From Sphingomonas sanxanigenens (GTDB taxonomy: Bacteria > Pseudomonadota > Alphaproteobacteria > Sphingomonadales > Sphingomonadaceae), in contig QFNN01000143.1 in NCBI GenBank assembly GCA_003240855.1, positions 1 through 5,921 of the forward strand: a DNA stretch of 5,921 nucleotides, given 5' to 3'. Both the position numbers and the translations under genes were made by a program. Position 1 is the first letter of the stretch. Every line of letters begins with the position of its first letter. The notes under the pieces are model-generated. The model had not been told where the DNA came from and searched no databases. It saw only the letters and a list, made by a program, of their open reading frames with translations. This document shows, one piece after another, positions 1-5,921 of this stretch.

Positions 1-103
1 CTACGCCTTCAACTATCTGTTGCTTAGGACCCGTTTCTGCCTCTCTTGATGTGCCCCGACAGCCGGGCGGCGGTTCGACCGTCCCTTATGAGGGGCCAGT
101 TCC
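1..103. other. Leader region upstream of trbB; no gene assigned
   Basis: These bases are clearly less G+C-rich (about 53% over the first 60) than the genes that follow, so they look like an intergenic segment or the tail of a different gene. One plus-strand frame is open from the window edge (position 3) and stops with TGA at 105-107, overlapping the TTG start of trbB by four bases. It would encode about 34 residues ending in PYEGPVP. That overlap resembles the coupled junctions elsewhere in the operon, but the codons lack the strong G/C third-position bias of the real genes and I do not recognise the peptide. In related operons a small CopG-like regulator or traG can precede trbB, and nothing here shows either. 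I see no convincing promoter or terminator. Confidence 0.35.
91..95 (+). promoter_or_regulatory. Ribosome binding site for trbB (supports TTG start)
   Basis: AGGGG lies eight bases upstream of the TTG at 104. It is the purine-rich tract best placed for any trbB start, and it favours TTG 104 over the in-frame ATG at 152, which has only GCGAG-type sequence before it. The ATG at 88 is in a different frame. Confidence 0.5.
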
Positions 104-1090
104 TTGACCGTTCACCCGATCCGATCCGAGGCGAAGTCACGCGGCGCGAGAATGCTGCGGACGGCTCTCGGATCGTCGATTGCAGCCTGGCTCGACGATC
201 CGGCTGTGATCGAGGTCATGTTGAACCCAGACGGGCGGCTGTGGGTCGATCGCCTCGGCGACGGGATCAGCGACACCGGCGAGCTGCTGTGCGCCGCCGA
301 TGGCGAACGCATCGTCCGCCTAGTTGCGCATCATGTCGGCGTCGAAGTTCACGCCAAGTCCCCGCGCGTTTCGGCCGAATTGCCCGAAGGTGGTGAACGG
401 TTCGAGGGACTGCTTCCGCCTGTCGTCGCAGCCCCGGCTTTCGCGATCCGTAAGCCCGCCGTCGCGGTGTTCACGCTCGACGATTATGGGGCGGCCGGGA
501 TCATGTCGGCGGCCGAGGCGGCGGCGCTGCGCGATGGTGTTGCGGCCCGCGCCAACATCCTGGTCGCGGGCGGCACCGGCAGCGGCAAGACCACCCTGGT
601 CAACGCGCTCTTGGCCGAGGTCGCCAAGACCGCCGACCGTATCGTCTTGATCGAAGATACGCGCGAGCTGCAATGCGCCGCGCCCAACCTCGTCGCCATG
701 CGGACCAAGGATGGCGTCGTTTCGCTTTCCGATCTCGTCCGGTCCTCGCTCCGCCTGCGGCCCGATCGCATCCCGATCGGCGAGGTGCGCGGCGCTGAAG
801 CGCTCGACCTGCTTAAAGCCTGGGGGACCGGGCACCCCGGCGGCATTGGCACCATCCACGCTGGAACCGCGCTCGGCGCGCTGCGCCGTATGGAACAGCT
901 CATTCAGGAAGCCGTCGTCACGGTCCCCCGCGCGCTGCTCGCCGAGACCATCGACCTGATCGCCGTCCTGGTCCGCGATGGGCATGGCCGCCGTCTCGCC
1001 GAGCTGGCGCGTGTCGAGGGGCTGGACCCCATCACCGGCGACTACCGCATCGCTTCGCTTTCCCAACCCCAGCCAGGAGACGTCAAATGA
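104..1090 (+). CDS. trbB: Conjugal transfer ATPase TrbB (VirB11 family)
   Basis: This is the hexameric traffic ATPase of the Trb type IV secretion system. In the family it acts at the cytoplasmic face of the inner membrane to power pilus assembly and substrate transfer. The 328-residue protein has an N-terminal domain (about 1-140) with the family-typical stretch EVMLNPDGRLWVDRLG at 37-52. The C-terminal RecA-like domain follows: Walker A GGTGSGKTT at 156-164 (Lys162), Asp box IEDTRELQ at 183-190, Walker B region RPDRIPIGEVRG at 219-230 (Glu227), and His box GHPGGIGTIHAG at 243-254. The length is normal for TrbB. I chose the TTG at 104 because it has a Shine-Dalgarno tract and keeps the RGARMLRTALG segment that I recall preceding the conserved domain in relatives; ATG 152 would begin inside it. 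The stop overlaps trbC by four bases (ATGA). Confidence 0.95.
   Translation: MTVHPIRSEAKSRGARMLRTALGSSIAAWLDDPAVIEVMLNPDGRLWVDRLGDGISDTGELLCAADGERIVRLVAHHVGVEVHAKSPRVSAELPEGGERFEGLLPPVVAAPAFAIRKPAVAVFTLDDYGAAGIMSAAEAAALRDGVAARANILVAGGTGSGKTTLVNALLAEVAKTADRIVLIEDTRELQCAAPNLVAMRTKDGVVSLSDLVRSSLRLRPDRIPIGEVRGAEALDLLKAWGTGHPGGIGTIHAGTALGALRRMEQLIQEAVVTVPRALLAETIDLIAVLVRDGHGRRLAELARVEGLDPITGDYRIASLSQPQPGDVK
169..202 (+). repeat. Perfect 11-bp inverted repeat (hairpin) in 5' part of trbB
   Basis: CGGATCGTCGA at 169-179 is exactly the reverse complement of TCGACGATCCG at 192-202, leaving a 12-base loop. It lies in trbB codons for residues 22-33 (around GSSIAAWLDDP). There is no T-run after it, so it is not a standard intrinsic terminator. 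It may be a chance product of the codons, or an RNA structure affecting early translation or message stability. No function is demonstrated. Confidence 0.5.
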
Positions 1091-1419
1091 TCCATGCCCT
1101 TCGGCATGGCGCACACCGCGCCATGCTCGCCGCCACCGCCAGCGTGATCGCGCTGACTGCTGCTGTTCCCGCTTATGCGTCGGGATCATCGATGCCGTGG
1201 GAAGCGCCCCTTCAATCCATCCTCCAATCGATCGAGGGGCCGGTCGCAAAGATTATCGCGGTCATCATCATCATCGTGACCGGCCTGACCCTCGCGTTCG
1301 GCGACACATCGGGCGGCTTCCGGCGGCTGATCCAGATCGTGTTCGGCCTGTCGATCGCCTTCGCCGCGTCGAGCTTCTTCCTGTCGTTCTTCAGCTTCGG
1401 CGGCGGGGCGCTCGTCTGA
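1087..1419 (+). CDS. trbC: Conjugal transfer pilin precursor TrbC (VirB2 family)
   Basis: This encodes the major pilus subunit precursor, 110 residues, which is short as expected for the family. The N-terminus is a signal peptide: basic residues (R6, H7, H10, R11), a hydrophobic core at about 13-28, and a likely cleavage site after AYA at 29-31. The mature part has two hydrophobic segments, about 53-71 (with an isoleucine run) and 81-101, separated by a short polar loop GDTSGGFRR. This two-helix layout is that of VirB2/TrbC pilins. In RP4 the TrbC pilin is further trimmed and cyclised by TraF; whether that happens here cannot be read from this window. AGGAGA at 1075-1080 is a good Shine-Dalgarno six bases before the ATG. 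The start overlaps the trbB stop (ATGA), and the TGA shares one base with the trbD ATG. Confidence 0.93.
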   Translation: MIHALRHGAHRAMLAATASVIALTAAVPAYASGSSMPWEAPLQSILQSIEGPVAKIIAVIIIIVTGLTLAFGDTSGGFRRLIQIVFGLSIAFAASSFFLSFFSFGGGALV

Positions 1420-1688
1420 TGGAAGCGAGCGAGCCGATCGCGGGCTTCTCCGCTCCCGTCCACCGGGCGCTGACCGAGCCGATATTGCTCGGCGGCGCAC
1501 CGCGGGCGCTCGCCATCGTCAACGGGACGCTGGCGGGCGCGATCGGTCTCGGCCTGCGTCTCTGGATCGCGGGCCTCGTCATCTGGGCGATCGGCCATGC
1601 GCTCTCGGTCTGGGCTGCGCGCCGCGACCCGCAGTTCGTGGACGTCGCCCGCCGCCACCTCCGTTACCCGACATGGATGCAGCCATGA
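1419..1688 (+). CDS. trbD: Conjugal transfer membrane protein TrbD (VirB3 family)
   Basis: This is an 89-residue inner-membrane protein of the mating-pair-formation complex; VirB3-like proteins associate with the VirB4-type ATPase, here TrbE. The N-terminus (about 1-28) is polar and contains PVHRALTEPILLGGAPR, typical of the TrbD/VirB3 family. A hydrophobic region at about 30-66 could form two closely spaced membrane helices, followed by a basic C-terminal tail (AARRDP, then ARRHLRYPTW). The frame is open far upstream inside trbB and trbC, so a longer reading frame from 978 exists. The ATG at 1419 is the sensible start because it forms a TGATG junction with the trbC stop and begins at the family-typical N-terminus. 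Only a weak GGGG tract (1405-1408) precedes it, so translation probably depends on ribosomes finishing trbC. Confidence 0.9.
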   Translation: MEASEPIAGFSAPVHRALTEPILLGGAPRALAIVNGTLAGAIGLGLRLWIAGLVIWAIGHALSVWAARRDPQFVDVARRHLRYPTWMQP

Positions 1689-4135
1689 TGAGCCTTCGCG
1701 AATACCGTGGGCATGCGGCCCATCTCGCCGACTTCCTGCCTTGGGCCGCACTGGTCGGCGCGGGCGTTGTTCTGAACAAGGACGGCAGCTTTCAGCGCAC
1801 AGCCCGTTTCCGCGGCCCCGATCTCGACAGCGCCACGCCGGCCGAGCTGGTCGCCACGACCGCACGACTGAACAGCGCGCTGCGCCGGCTCGGATCAGGC
1901 TGGGCGATCTTCGTCGAAGCCCAGCGCACACCCGCGCTCGACTACCCGGAGTCGGAATTTCCCGATCCCGTCTCAGCGCTGGTCGATCTGGAGCGGCGCG
2001 AACAGTTCAGCGAGGAGGGCGCACACTTCGAGAGCCTCTATTTCCTGACGTTGCTGTGGATGCCGCCGGCCGAGGAAAGGGCACGCGCCGAAGGCTGGCT
2101 CTATGAAGGGAAGTCCACCAACGGCGTCGATCCGTGGGAGCTGCTCAAGGGCTTCACCGATCGCAGCGACCGTGTGCTGAATCTGGTCGAGGGCTTCGTG
2201 CCCGAAGTCCGCTGGCTCGATGACGCCGAGACGCTGACCTACCTGCACAGCACCATTTCTACCCGACGCCAGCGTGTGCGTGTTCCCGAAACGCCCATGC
2301 ACCTCGACGCGCTGCTCGCCGACGAGCCGCTGACGGGCGGGCTGGAGCCGCGCCTGGGCGACCATCACCTCCGCACACTCACCATCGTCGGATTCCCGAG
2401 CGTCACATTCCCCGGTCTGCTCGACGAACTGAACCGGCTCGCCTTCGAGTATCGCTGGTCCACCCGCGCGGTCATGCTCGACAAGACCGATGCGACCAGG
2501 CTGCTGACCAAGATCCGGCGGCAATGGTTCGCCAAGCGCAAGTCGGTCGCCGCCATATTGAAAGAGGTGATGACCAACGAGGCATCGACGCTGCTCGACA
2601 GCGACGCCTCTAACAAGGCGGCCGATGCCGACATCGCTCTGCAGGAGCTGGGCGCCGACTATGCCGGCATGGCTTATGTCACCGCGACGGTGACGGTGTG
2701 GGACCGCGATCCCGCCATTGCCGCCGAAAAGCTGCGGCTCGCCGAGAAGGTCATCCAGGGCCGCGACTTCACGGTCATCCCCGAGGGCATGAACGCGATC
2801 GAGGCGTGGCTGGGAAGCCTCCCCGGTCACACTTACGCCAACGTCCGCCAGCCCCCGATCTCCACTATCAATCTCGCCCACCTGATCCCCCTGTCAGCAG
2901 TATGGGCGGGGCCGGAACGGGACGAGCATTTTGGTGCTCCCCCCTTGCTCTATGGCAAGACCGAAGGCTCGACCCCGTTCCGGTTTTCCCTTCACGTCGG
3001 CGACGTCGGCCACATGCTGATCGTCGGTCCGACCGGCGCGGGCAAATCCGTGCTGCTTGCGCTGATGGCGATGCAGTTCCGCCGCTATGGGCGTGCGCAG
3101 GTCTTCGCCTTCGACTTCGGCGGTTCGATCCGCGCCGCCGCGCTCGGCATGGGCGGCGACTGGCAGGATTTGGGCGGGACGCTCGCCGACGAGGCCGGCG
3201 ACGGCGTGCAGCTCCAGCCGCTCGCCCATATCGACGCGCCTGCCGAGCGGGCATGGGCGGCCGAATGGCTGGCGGCGATCTTCGCGTCCGAGGGCGTCGC
3301 GGTCGATCCGCAGGCCAAGGAGCATATCTGGTCGGCGCTTGGTTCGCTGGCGTCGGCGCCGATCGGCGAACGCACGCTCACGGGTCTTGCTGTCCTGCTA
3401 CAATCGCAGCAGCTCAAGCAAGCGCTCGCCTCCTACTGCATCGGCGGGCCGTGGGGCCGGCTGCTCGACGCCGAAGCTGAACGGCTCGGCGAAGCCTCGG
3501 TGCAGGCGTTCGAGACCGAGGGCCTGGTCGGCGCCGGCTCGGCCGCAGCCGTCCTGTCCTACCTGTTCCACCGGATCGAAGGCCGGCTCGACGGCTCGCC
3601 AACGCTCATCATCATCGACGAAGGCTGGCTGGTACTCGACAGCCCGGACTTCGCCGCCCAGCTCCGCGAATGGCTGAAGACGCTCAGGAAGAAGAACGCC
3701 AGCGTCATCTTCGCCACCCAGAGCCTCGCTGACATCGAAACGTCGAGCATCGCCCCGGCCATCATCGAAAGCTGCCCGACGCGTATCTTCCTGCCCAACG
3801 AACGCGCGGCCGAGCCGCAGATCGCGGCCATCTATGAGCGCTTCGGCCTCAATGTCCGCCAGATCGAAATCCTCAGTCGGGCGACGCCGAAGCGCGACTA
3901 TTACTGCCAGTCACGGCGGGGAAATCGCCTGTTCGAGCTGGGCTTGGGCGAGGTCGCGCTGGCCTTCGCCGCCGCGTCCTCGAAAACCGACCAGCTCCGC
4001 ATCGCCGAATTGATCGAAACCCACGGGCAATCCGCTTTCGCGGCCGAATGGCTGCGCCATCGCGGCTCTGCCTGGGCCGTCGAGCTTCTTCCCCCCGATC
4101 CTCGGCATCAACCTCAGCAGGAGTTACCGCTATGA
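1685..4135 (+). CDS. trbE: Conjugal transfer ATPase TrbE (VirB4 family)
   Basis: This is the largest ATPase of the system, anchored at the inner membrane and needed for pilus biogenesis and DNA transfer. From ATG 1685 it has 816 residues, normal for TrbE. The N-terminal CagE/TrbE/VirB domain covers roughly residues 1-400, with family-like stretches near the start (DFLPWAALVG, then VVLNKDGSFQRTARFRGPDL). The C-terminal motor domain has Walker A GPTGAGKS at 448-455 (Lys454), Walker B LIIIDEGW at 641-648 (Asp645, Glu646), and FATQSLADI at 676-684. The conserved ending ESCPTRIFLPN is at about 695-705, followed by RATPKRDYY. The start is uncertain: ATGs at 1673, 1685 and 1688 are all in frame. I prefer 1685 (MMSLREYRG, and an ATGA overlap with the trbD stop); ATG 1688 would overlap that stop by one base. 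The stop overlaps trbJ (ATGA). Confidence 0.95.
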   Translation: MMSLREYRGHAAHLADFLPWAALVGAGVVLNKDGSFQRTARFRGPDLDSATPAELVATTARLNSALRRLGSGWAIFVEAQRTPALDYPESEFPDPVSALVDLERREQFSEEGAHFESLYFLTLLWMPPAEERARAEGWLYEGKSTNGVDPWELLKGFTDRSDRVLNLVEGFVPEVRWLDDAETLTYLHSTISTRRQRVRVPETPMHLDALLADEPLTGGLEPRLGDHHLRTLTIVGFPSVTFPGLLDELNRLAFEYRWSTRAVMLDKTDATRLLTKIRRQWFAKRKSVAAILKEVMTNEASTLLDSDASNKAADADIALQELGADYAGMAYVTATVTVWDRDPAIAAEKLRLAEKVIQGRDFTVIPEGMNAIEAWLGSLPGHTYANVRQPPISTINLAHLIPLSAVWAGPERDEHFGAPPLLYGKTEGSTPFRFSLHVGDVGHMLIVGPTGAGKSVLLALMAMQFRRYGRAQVFAFDFGGSIRAAALGMGGDWQDLGGTLADEAGDGVQLQPLAHIDAPAERAWAAEWLAAIFASEGVAVDPQAKEHIWSALGSLASAPIGERTLTGLAVLLQSQQLKQALASYCIGGPWGRLLDAEAERLGEASVQAFETEGLVGAGSAAAVLSYLFHRIEGRLDGSPTLIIIDEGWLVLDSPDFAAQLREWLKTLRKKNASVIFATQSLADIETSSIAPAIIESCPTRIFLPNERAAEPQIAAIYERFGLNVRQIEILSRATPKRDYYCQSRRGNRLFELGLGEVALAFAAASSKTDQLRIAELIETHGQSAFAAEWLRHRGSAWAVELLPPDPRHQPQQELPL
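4119..4123 (+). promoter_or_regulatory. Ribosome binding site for trbJ
   Basis: AGGAG sits eight bases before the ATG at 4132, inside the last trbE codons. It fixes the trbJ start at 4132 rather than the in-frame ATG at 4048, which would put 28 uncharacteristic Ser/Arg/Ala-rich residues ahead of the signal peptide. Confidence 0.7.
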
Positions 4136-4854
4136 CCAGAATGAATCTTCGCCCCGCCGTCCTGGCCGGCGTGCTCGCTGCCACGGCCATCGCGCCGGTG
4201 GCCGCTCCGATGCCGGCTTACGCGCAGTTCGGTTTTGGTGGGATCGTCTATGACCCGACCAATTATGCGCAGAACGTGCTGACGGCGGCTCGCTCGCTCC
4301 AACAGATCAACAACCAGATCCAGCAAATCCAGCAGCAGGCGACGAGCCTCATCAACGAGGCGAAGAACCTTGCCTCGCTGCCGTTCAGCCAGCTCCAGCA
4401 GTTGCAGCAGCAGGTTCAGCGTACCCAGCAGTTTCTCGGCCAGGCGCAGCGCATCGCCTATGATGTGCAGAACATCCAGCAGGCGTTCACCAGCCGCTAC
4501 ACCGGCTCGGCGCTGACCGGCACGCAGGCGCAGATGGTCGCCAACGCGAATGCGCGTTGGCAGGATAGTGTCGGCGCGTTCGAGGACTCGCTGAAGGTAC
4601 AGGCGGGTGTCGTCGGCAACATCGACGGCGCGCGCACGACGATGACCGGCCTGGTCTCGGCCAGTCAGTCGGCGACCGGCGCGCTTCAGGCCGCGCAGGC
4701 TGGCAATCAGCTTCTCGCGCTGCAATCGCAGCAGCTCGCCGACCTGACCGCCGCCGTCGCGGCGCAGGGCCGCGCGCAAGCGCTCGAATCCGCGCGGCAT
4801 ACGGCCGAGGAGGCGGAGGGCCGCGAACGGTTCCGCCGCTTCATGGGCAACTGA
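4132..4854 (+). CDS. trbJ: Conjugal transfer protein TrbJ (VirB5-like)
   Basis: This is a 240-residue exported protein of the VirB5/TrbJ group, whose members are minor pilus components thought to help recipient contact. A clear signal peptide covers 1-31: Met-Thr-Arg start, hydrophobic core, and a cut after AYA before QFGFGG. The mature protein begins with the family-typical IVYDPTNYAQNVLTAAR (38-54). A strongly glutamine-rich, probably alpha-helical or coiled-coil segment follows (about 57-116; for example QQINNQIQQIQQQ and QLQQLQQQVQRTQQ). The middle (about 117-200) is Ala/Gly/Thr-rich with no cysteines, and a second helical stretch (about 196-225) leads to a charged tail ending RERFRRFMGN. 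Subcellular location is inferred as periplasm or pilus tip. It overlaps the trbE stop by four bases, and a 12-base gap separates it from trbK, the only non-overlapping junction in the window. Confidence 0.93.
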   Translation: MTRMNLRPAVLAGVLAATAIAPVAAPMPAYAQFGFGGIVYDPTNYAQNVLTAARSLQQINNQIQQIQQQATSLINEAKNLASLPFSQLQQLQQQVQRTQQFLGQAQRIAYDVQNIQQAFTSRYTGSALTGTQAQMVANANARWQDSVGAFEDSLKVQAGVVGNIDGARTTMTGLVSASQSATGALQAAQAGNQLLALQSQQLADLTAAVAAQGRAQALESARHTAEEAEGRERFRRFMGN

Positions 4855-4866
4855 GGATCGCGTCCG

Positions 4867-5184
4867 ATGCTGCACGCATCCTCGCGCACGGCCAAGATCG
4901 CGGGCGTCGCCGCGCTGGCGGGCTTGATGATGGCGGTGGCGATCGTCGCCGCCGTCCACAAGCCTGAACCCGCACAAGCCCCGCCCGTCGCCGTGCGCGG
5001 GGAGGCGCGCCAGGACCGGCTCGCCCGCGAACTCGAACGCTGCGCGACGCTCACCATGCCAGACTCGGGCTGCGAAGCGGCCTGGGCCGAGAACCGCCGC
5101 CGCTTCTTCCGTCAAGATGCTCCCACGCCCGCGGTGGATGCCAGCAAACCCGCAGCTCCCGCAACCGAGACCCCCGCGCCATGA
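4867..5184 (+). CDS. trbK: Putative entry-exclusion protein TrbK (TrbK-alt type)
   Basis: This small 105-residue protein lies between trbJ and trbL, where TrbK is encoded in trb operons. It has a short basic N-terminus, one hydrophobic segment at about 11-30 (membrane anchor or uncleaved signal), and a Pro/Ala-rich linker (33-43). A conserved-looking helical part follows (about 49-82) with two cysteines, C59 and C69, and the motif AAWAENRRRFF at 71-81, which resembles the TrbK-alt family. The last 22 residues are a Pro/Ala/Thr tail. It lacks a lipobox, unlike the RP4 TrbK lipoprotein, so the exclusion role is inferred from family and position only. A GAGGA tract at 4853-4857, overlapping the trbJ stop, precedes the ATG by nine bases. 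Its stop overlaps the trbL start (ATGA). Confidence 0.8.
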   Translation: MLHASSRTAKIAGVAALAGLMMAVAIVAAVHKPEPAQAPPVAVRGEARQDRLARELERCATLTMPDSGCEAAWAENRRRFFRQDAPTPAVDASKPAAPATETPAP

Positions 5185-5921
5185 ACGACACCAGCGTCAT
5201 CGACACGTTCCTCAATGTCTTCACCCGCTACATCGACAGCGGGTTCGGCCTGCTCGGCGGCGAGGTCAGCTTCCTCTCGACCACATTGATCGCCATCGAC
5301 GTGACGCTCGCCGGGCTGTTCTGGGCCTGGGGCGCCGACGAGGACGTGCTTCAGCGCCTCGTCAAGAAGACGCTCTACATCGGCGTCTTCGCGTTCATCA
5401 TCGGCAATTTCTCCAACCTCGCCAACATCGTGTTCCAGTCCTTCGCCGGCCTCGGCCTCAAGGCGAGCGGCGGGGCGATGTCGCTGGGCGATTTCATGAA
5501 ACCCGGCACGATCGCGGCGACAGGGTTGCAAGCCGCCAAGCCGCTGATGGATGCGGCAGGGCAATTCTCGAACCTGTGGGCGGTGTTCTCGAACCTCGCT
5601 TTGATCCTCGTGCTGTTGCTCGCCTGGGTCATTGTGGTGCTCGCCTTCTTCATCATCGCGGTGCAGGTCTTCATCACGCTGATCGAGTTCAAGCTGGTGA
5701 CGCTGGCCGGCTTCGTGCTGCTGCCCTTCGCCTTCTTCAACAAGACCGCCTTCATGGCCGAACGTGTGCTCGGCCATATCGTCTCCACGGGCATCAAGGT
5801 GCTGGTGCTCGCGGTCATCACCGGCATCGGCACGACGCTGTTCAGCCAGTTCACTAGCGCAAACCTCGGCACGGCGCCCGACATCAATCAGGTCATGGCG
5901 ATCGCGCTCGCTGCCCTGTCG
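5181..5921 (+). CDS. trbL: Conjugal transfer channel protein TrbL (VirB6 family), 3' end cut by window
   Basis: This is a polytopic inner-membrane protein of the translocation channel. The frame is open from ATG 5181 to the window edge, 247 codons without a stop, so the C-terminus is missing; family members are usually considerably longer. The N-terminus (NDTSVIDTFLNVFTRYIDSG) is typical of TrbL. Hydrophobic segments are visible at about 31-50, 64-76, 137-166, 171-187 and 204-222, with another beginning near 237. The 137-187 stretch is almost continuously hydrophobic and contains FITLIEFKLVTLAGFVLLPF, a family-like core. The segment between 88 and 135 is more polar and Gly/Ala-rich, probably a periplasmic loop. 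The start overlaps the trbK stop (ATGA) and has no strong Shine-Dalgarno, suggesting coupled translation. Downstream trbF, trbG and trbI would be expected. Confidence 0.93.
   Translation, partial: MNDTSVIDTFLNVFTRYIDSGFGLLGGEVSFLSTTLIAIDVTLAGLFWAWGADEDVLQRLVKKTLYIGVFAFIIGNFSNLANIVFQSFAGLGLKASGGAMSLGDFMKPGTIAATGLQAAKPLMDAAGQFSNLWAVFSNLALILVLLLAWVIVVLAFFIIAVQVFITLIEFKLVTLAGFVLLPFAFFNKTAFMAERVLGHIVSTGIKVLVLAVITGIGTTLFSQFTSANLGTAPDINQVMAIALAALS

Noticed and set aside
20..50. Possible promoter (TTGCTT and CTTGAT, 19 bases between)
   Set aside because: The -10 match is poor and the spacing is loose; not supportable from sequence alone.
320..1249. Long minus-strand open frame (309 codons) opposite trbB and trbC
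   Set aside because: It mirrors strongly biased, high-G+C coding sequence on the plus strand. The translation has no recognisable domain, while the plus strand encodes an unmistakable TrbB.
1263..1276. Trinucleotide ATC repeat in trbC
   Set aside because: Four consecutive ATC codons encode an isoleucine run in a membrane helix; too short to argue for slippage-based phase variation.
1973..2881. Long minus-strand open frame (302 codons) opposite trbE
   Set aside because: It is antisense to the conserved N-terminal domain of TrbE and is low-complexity in translation; a shadow frame typical of high-G+C DNA.
4048..4131. N-terminal extension of trbJ from ATG 4048
   Set aside because: It would put 28 Ser/Arg-rich residues before a canonical signal peptide and overlap trbE deeply. 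The ATG at 4132 has a strong Shine-Dalgarno and an ATGA junction.
3401..4737. Shared 15-base word CAATCGCAGCAGCTC in trbE (near 3402) and trbJ (near 4722)
   Set aside because: Both encode QSQQL in helical stretches. A short match from common codons is not evidence of a functional repeat.
4114..5115. Minus-strand open frame (333 codons) opposite trbJ and trbK
   Set aside because: Its Arg/Leu-rich translation comes from the reverse of Gln- and Ala-rich codons; no start signal or domain was seen.
5112..5777. Minus-strand open frame (221 codons) rich in Glu, His and Asp opposite trbL
   Set aside because: The acidic composition is what the antisense of Phe/Leu/Ile/Val codons gives; the plus strand is a clear TrbL membrane protein.
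5117..5857. Plus-strand Arg-rich open frame overlapping trbL
   Set aside because: It is an out-of-frame reading of trbL with an Arg/His/Pro-rich composition and no plausible function.

Overview
The window is a compact, entirely plus-strand block of conjugative-transfer genes: the first two thirds of a P-type (Trb) type IV secretion / mating-pair-formation operon. Seven genes follow in the order trbB, trbC, trbD, trbE, trbJ, trbK, trbL, which is the conserved trb order. The strong G/C preference at third codon positions, overall high G+C and the style of the proteins suggest an alphaproteobacterium, with Sphingomonadaceae or a relative most likely. That placement rests on resemblance to remembered family members, not on a search. 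The operon probably sits on a conjugative plasmid or an integrative conjugative element; no replication, integration or relaxase gene is visible to decide which.

Layout: 1-103 is a lower-G+C leader with no confidently identified gene. Then come trbB (VirB11-like ATPase, TTG start), trbC (VirB2-like pilin precursor), trbD (VirB3-like membrane protein), trbE (VirB4-like ATPase), trbJ (VirB5-like pilus-tip or periplasmic protein), trbK (short TrbK-alt-type putative entry-exclusion protein) and trbL (VirB6-like polytopic channel protein). trbL is cut by the right edge of the window. Almost every junction is a 1- or 4-base stop/start overlap (TGATG or ATGA), which points to translational coupling from one polycistronic message. 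The only true gap between genes is 12 bases, between trbJ and trbK.

Working together: TrbE and TrbB supply ATP-driven energy at the inner membrane. TrbC is the processed pilus subunit, TrbJ is likely a minor pilus or adhesion component, and TrbD and TrbL form the inner-membrane platform. TrbK probably limits redundant transfer into cells already carrying the element. The remaining envelope-spanning core genes (trbF, trbG and trbI, equivalent to virB8, virB9 and virB10) would be expected just past the right edge.

I found no insertion sequence, tRNA, CRISPR array, cargo gene or recognisably new system. The points that merit a second look are small: the TTG start and its overlap with an open frame from upstream, a perfect 11-bp hairpin early in trbB, the ambiguous trbE start, and the variable trbK protein.
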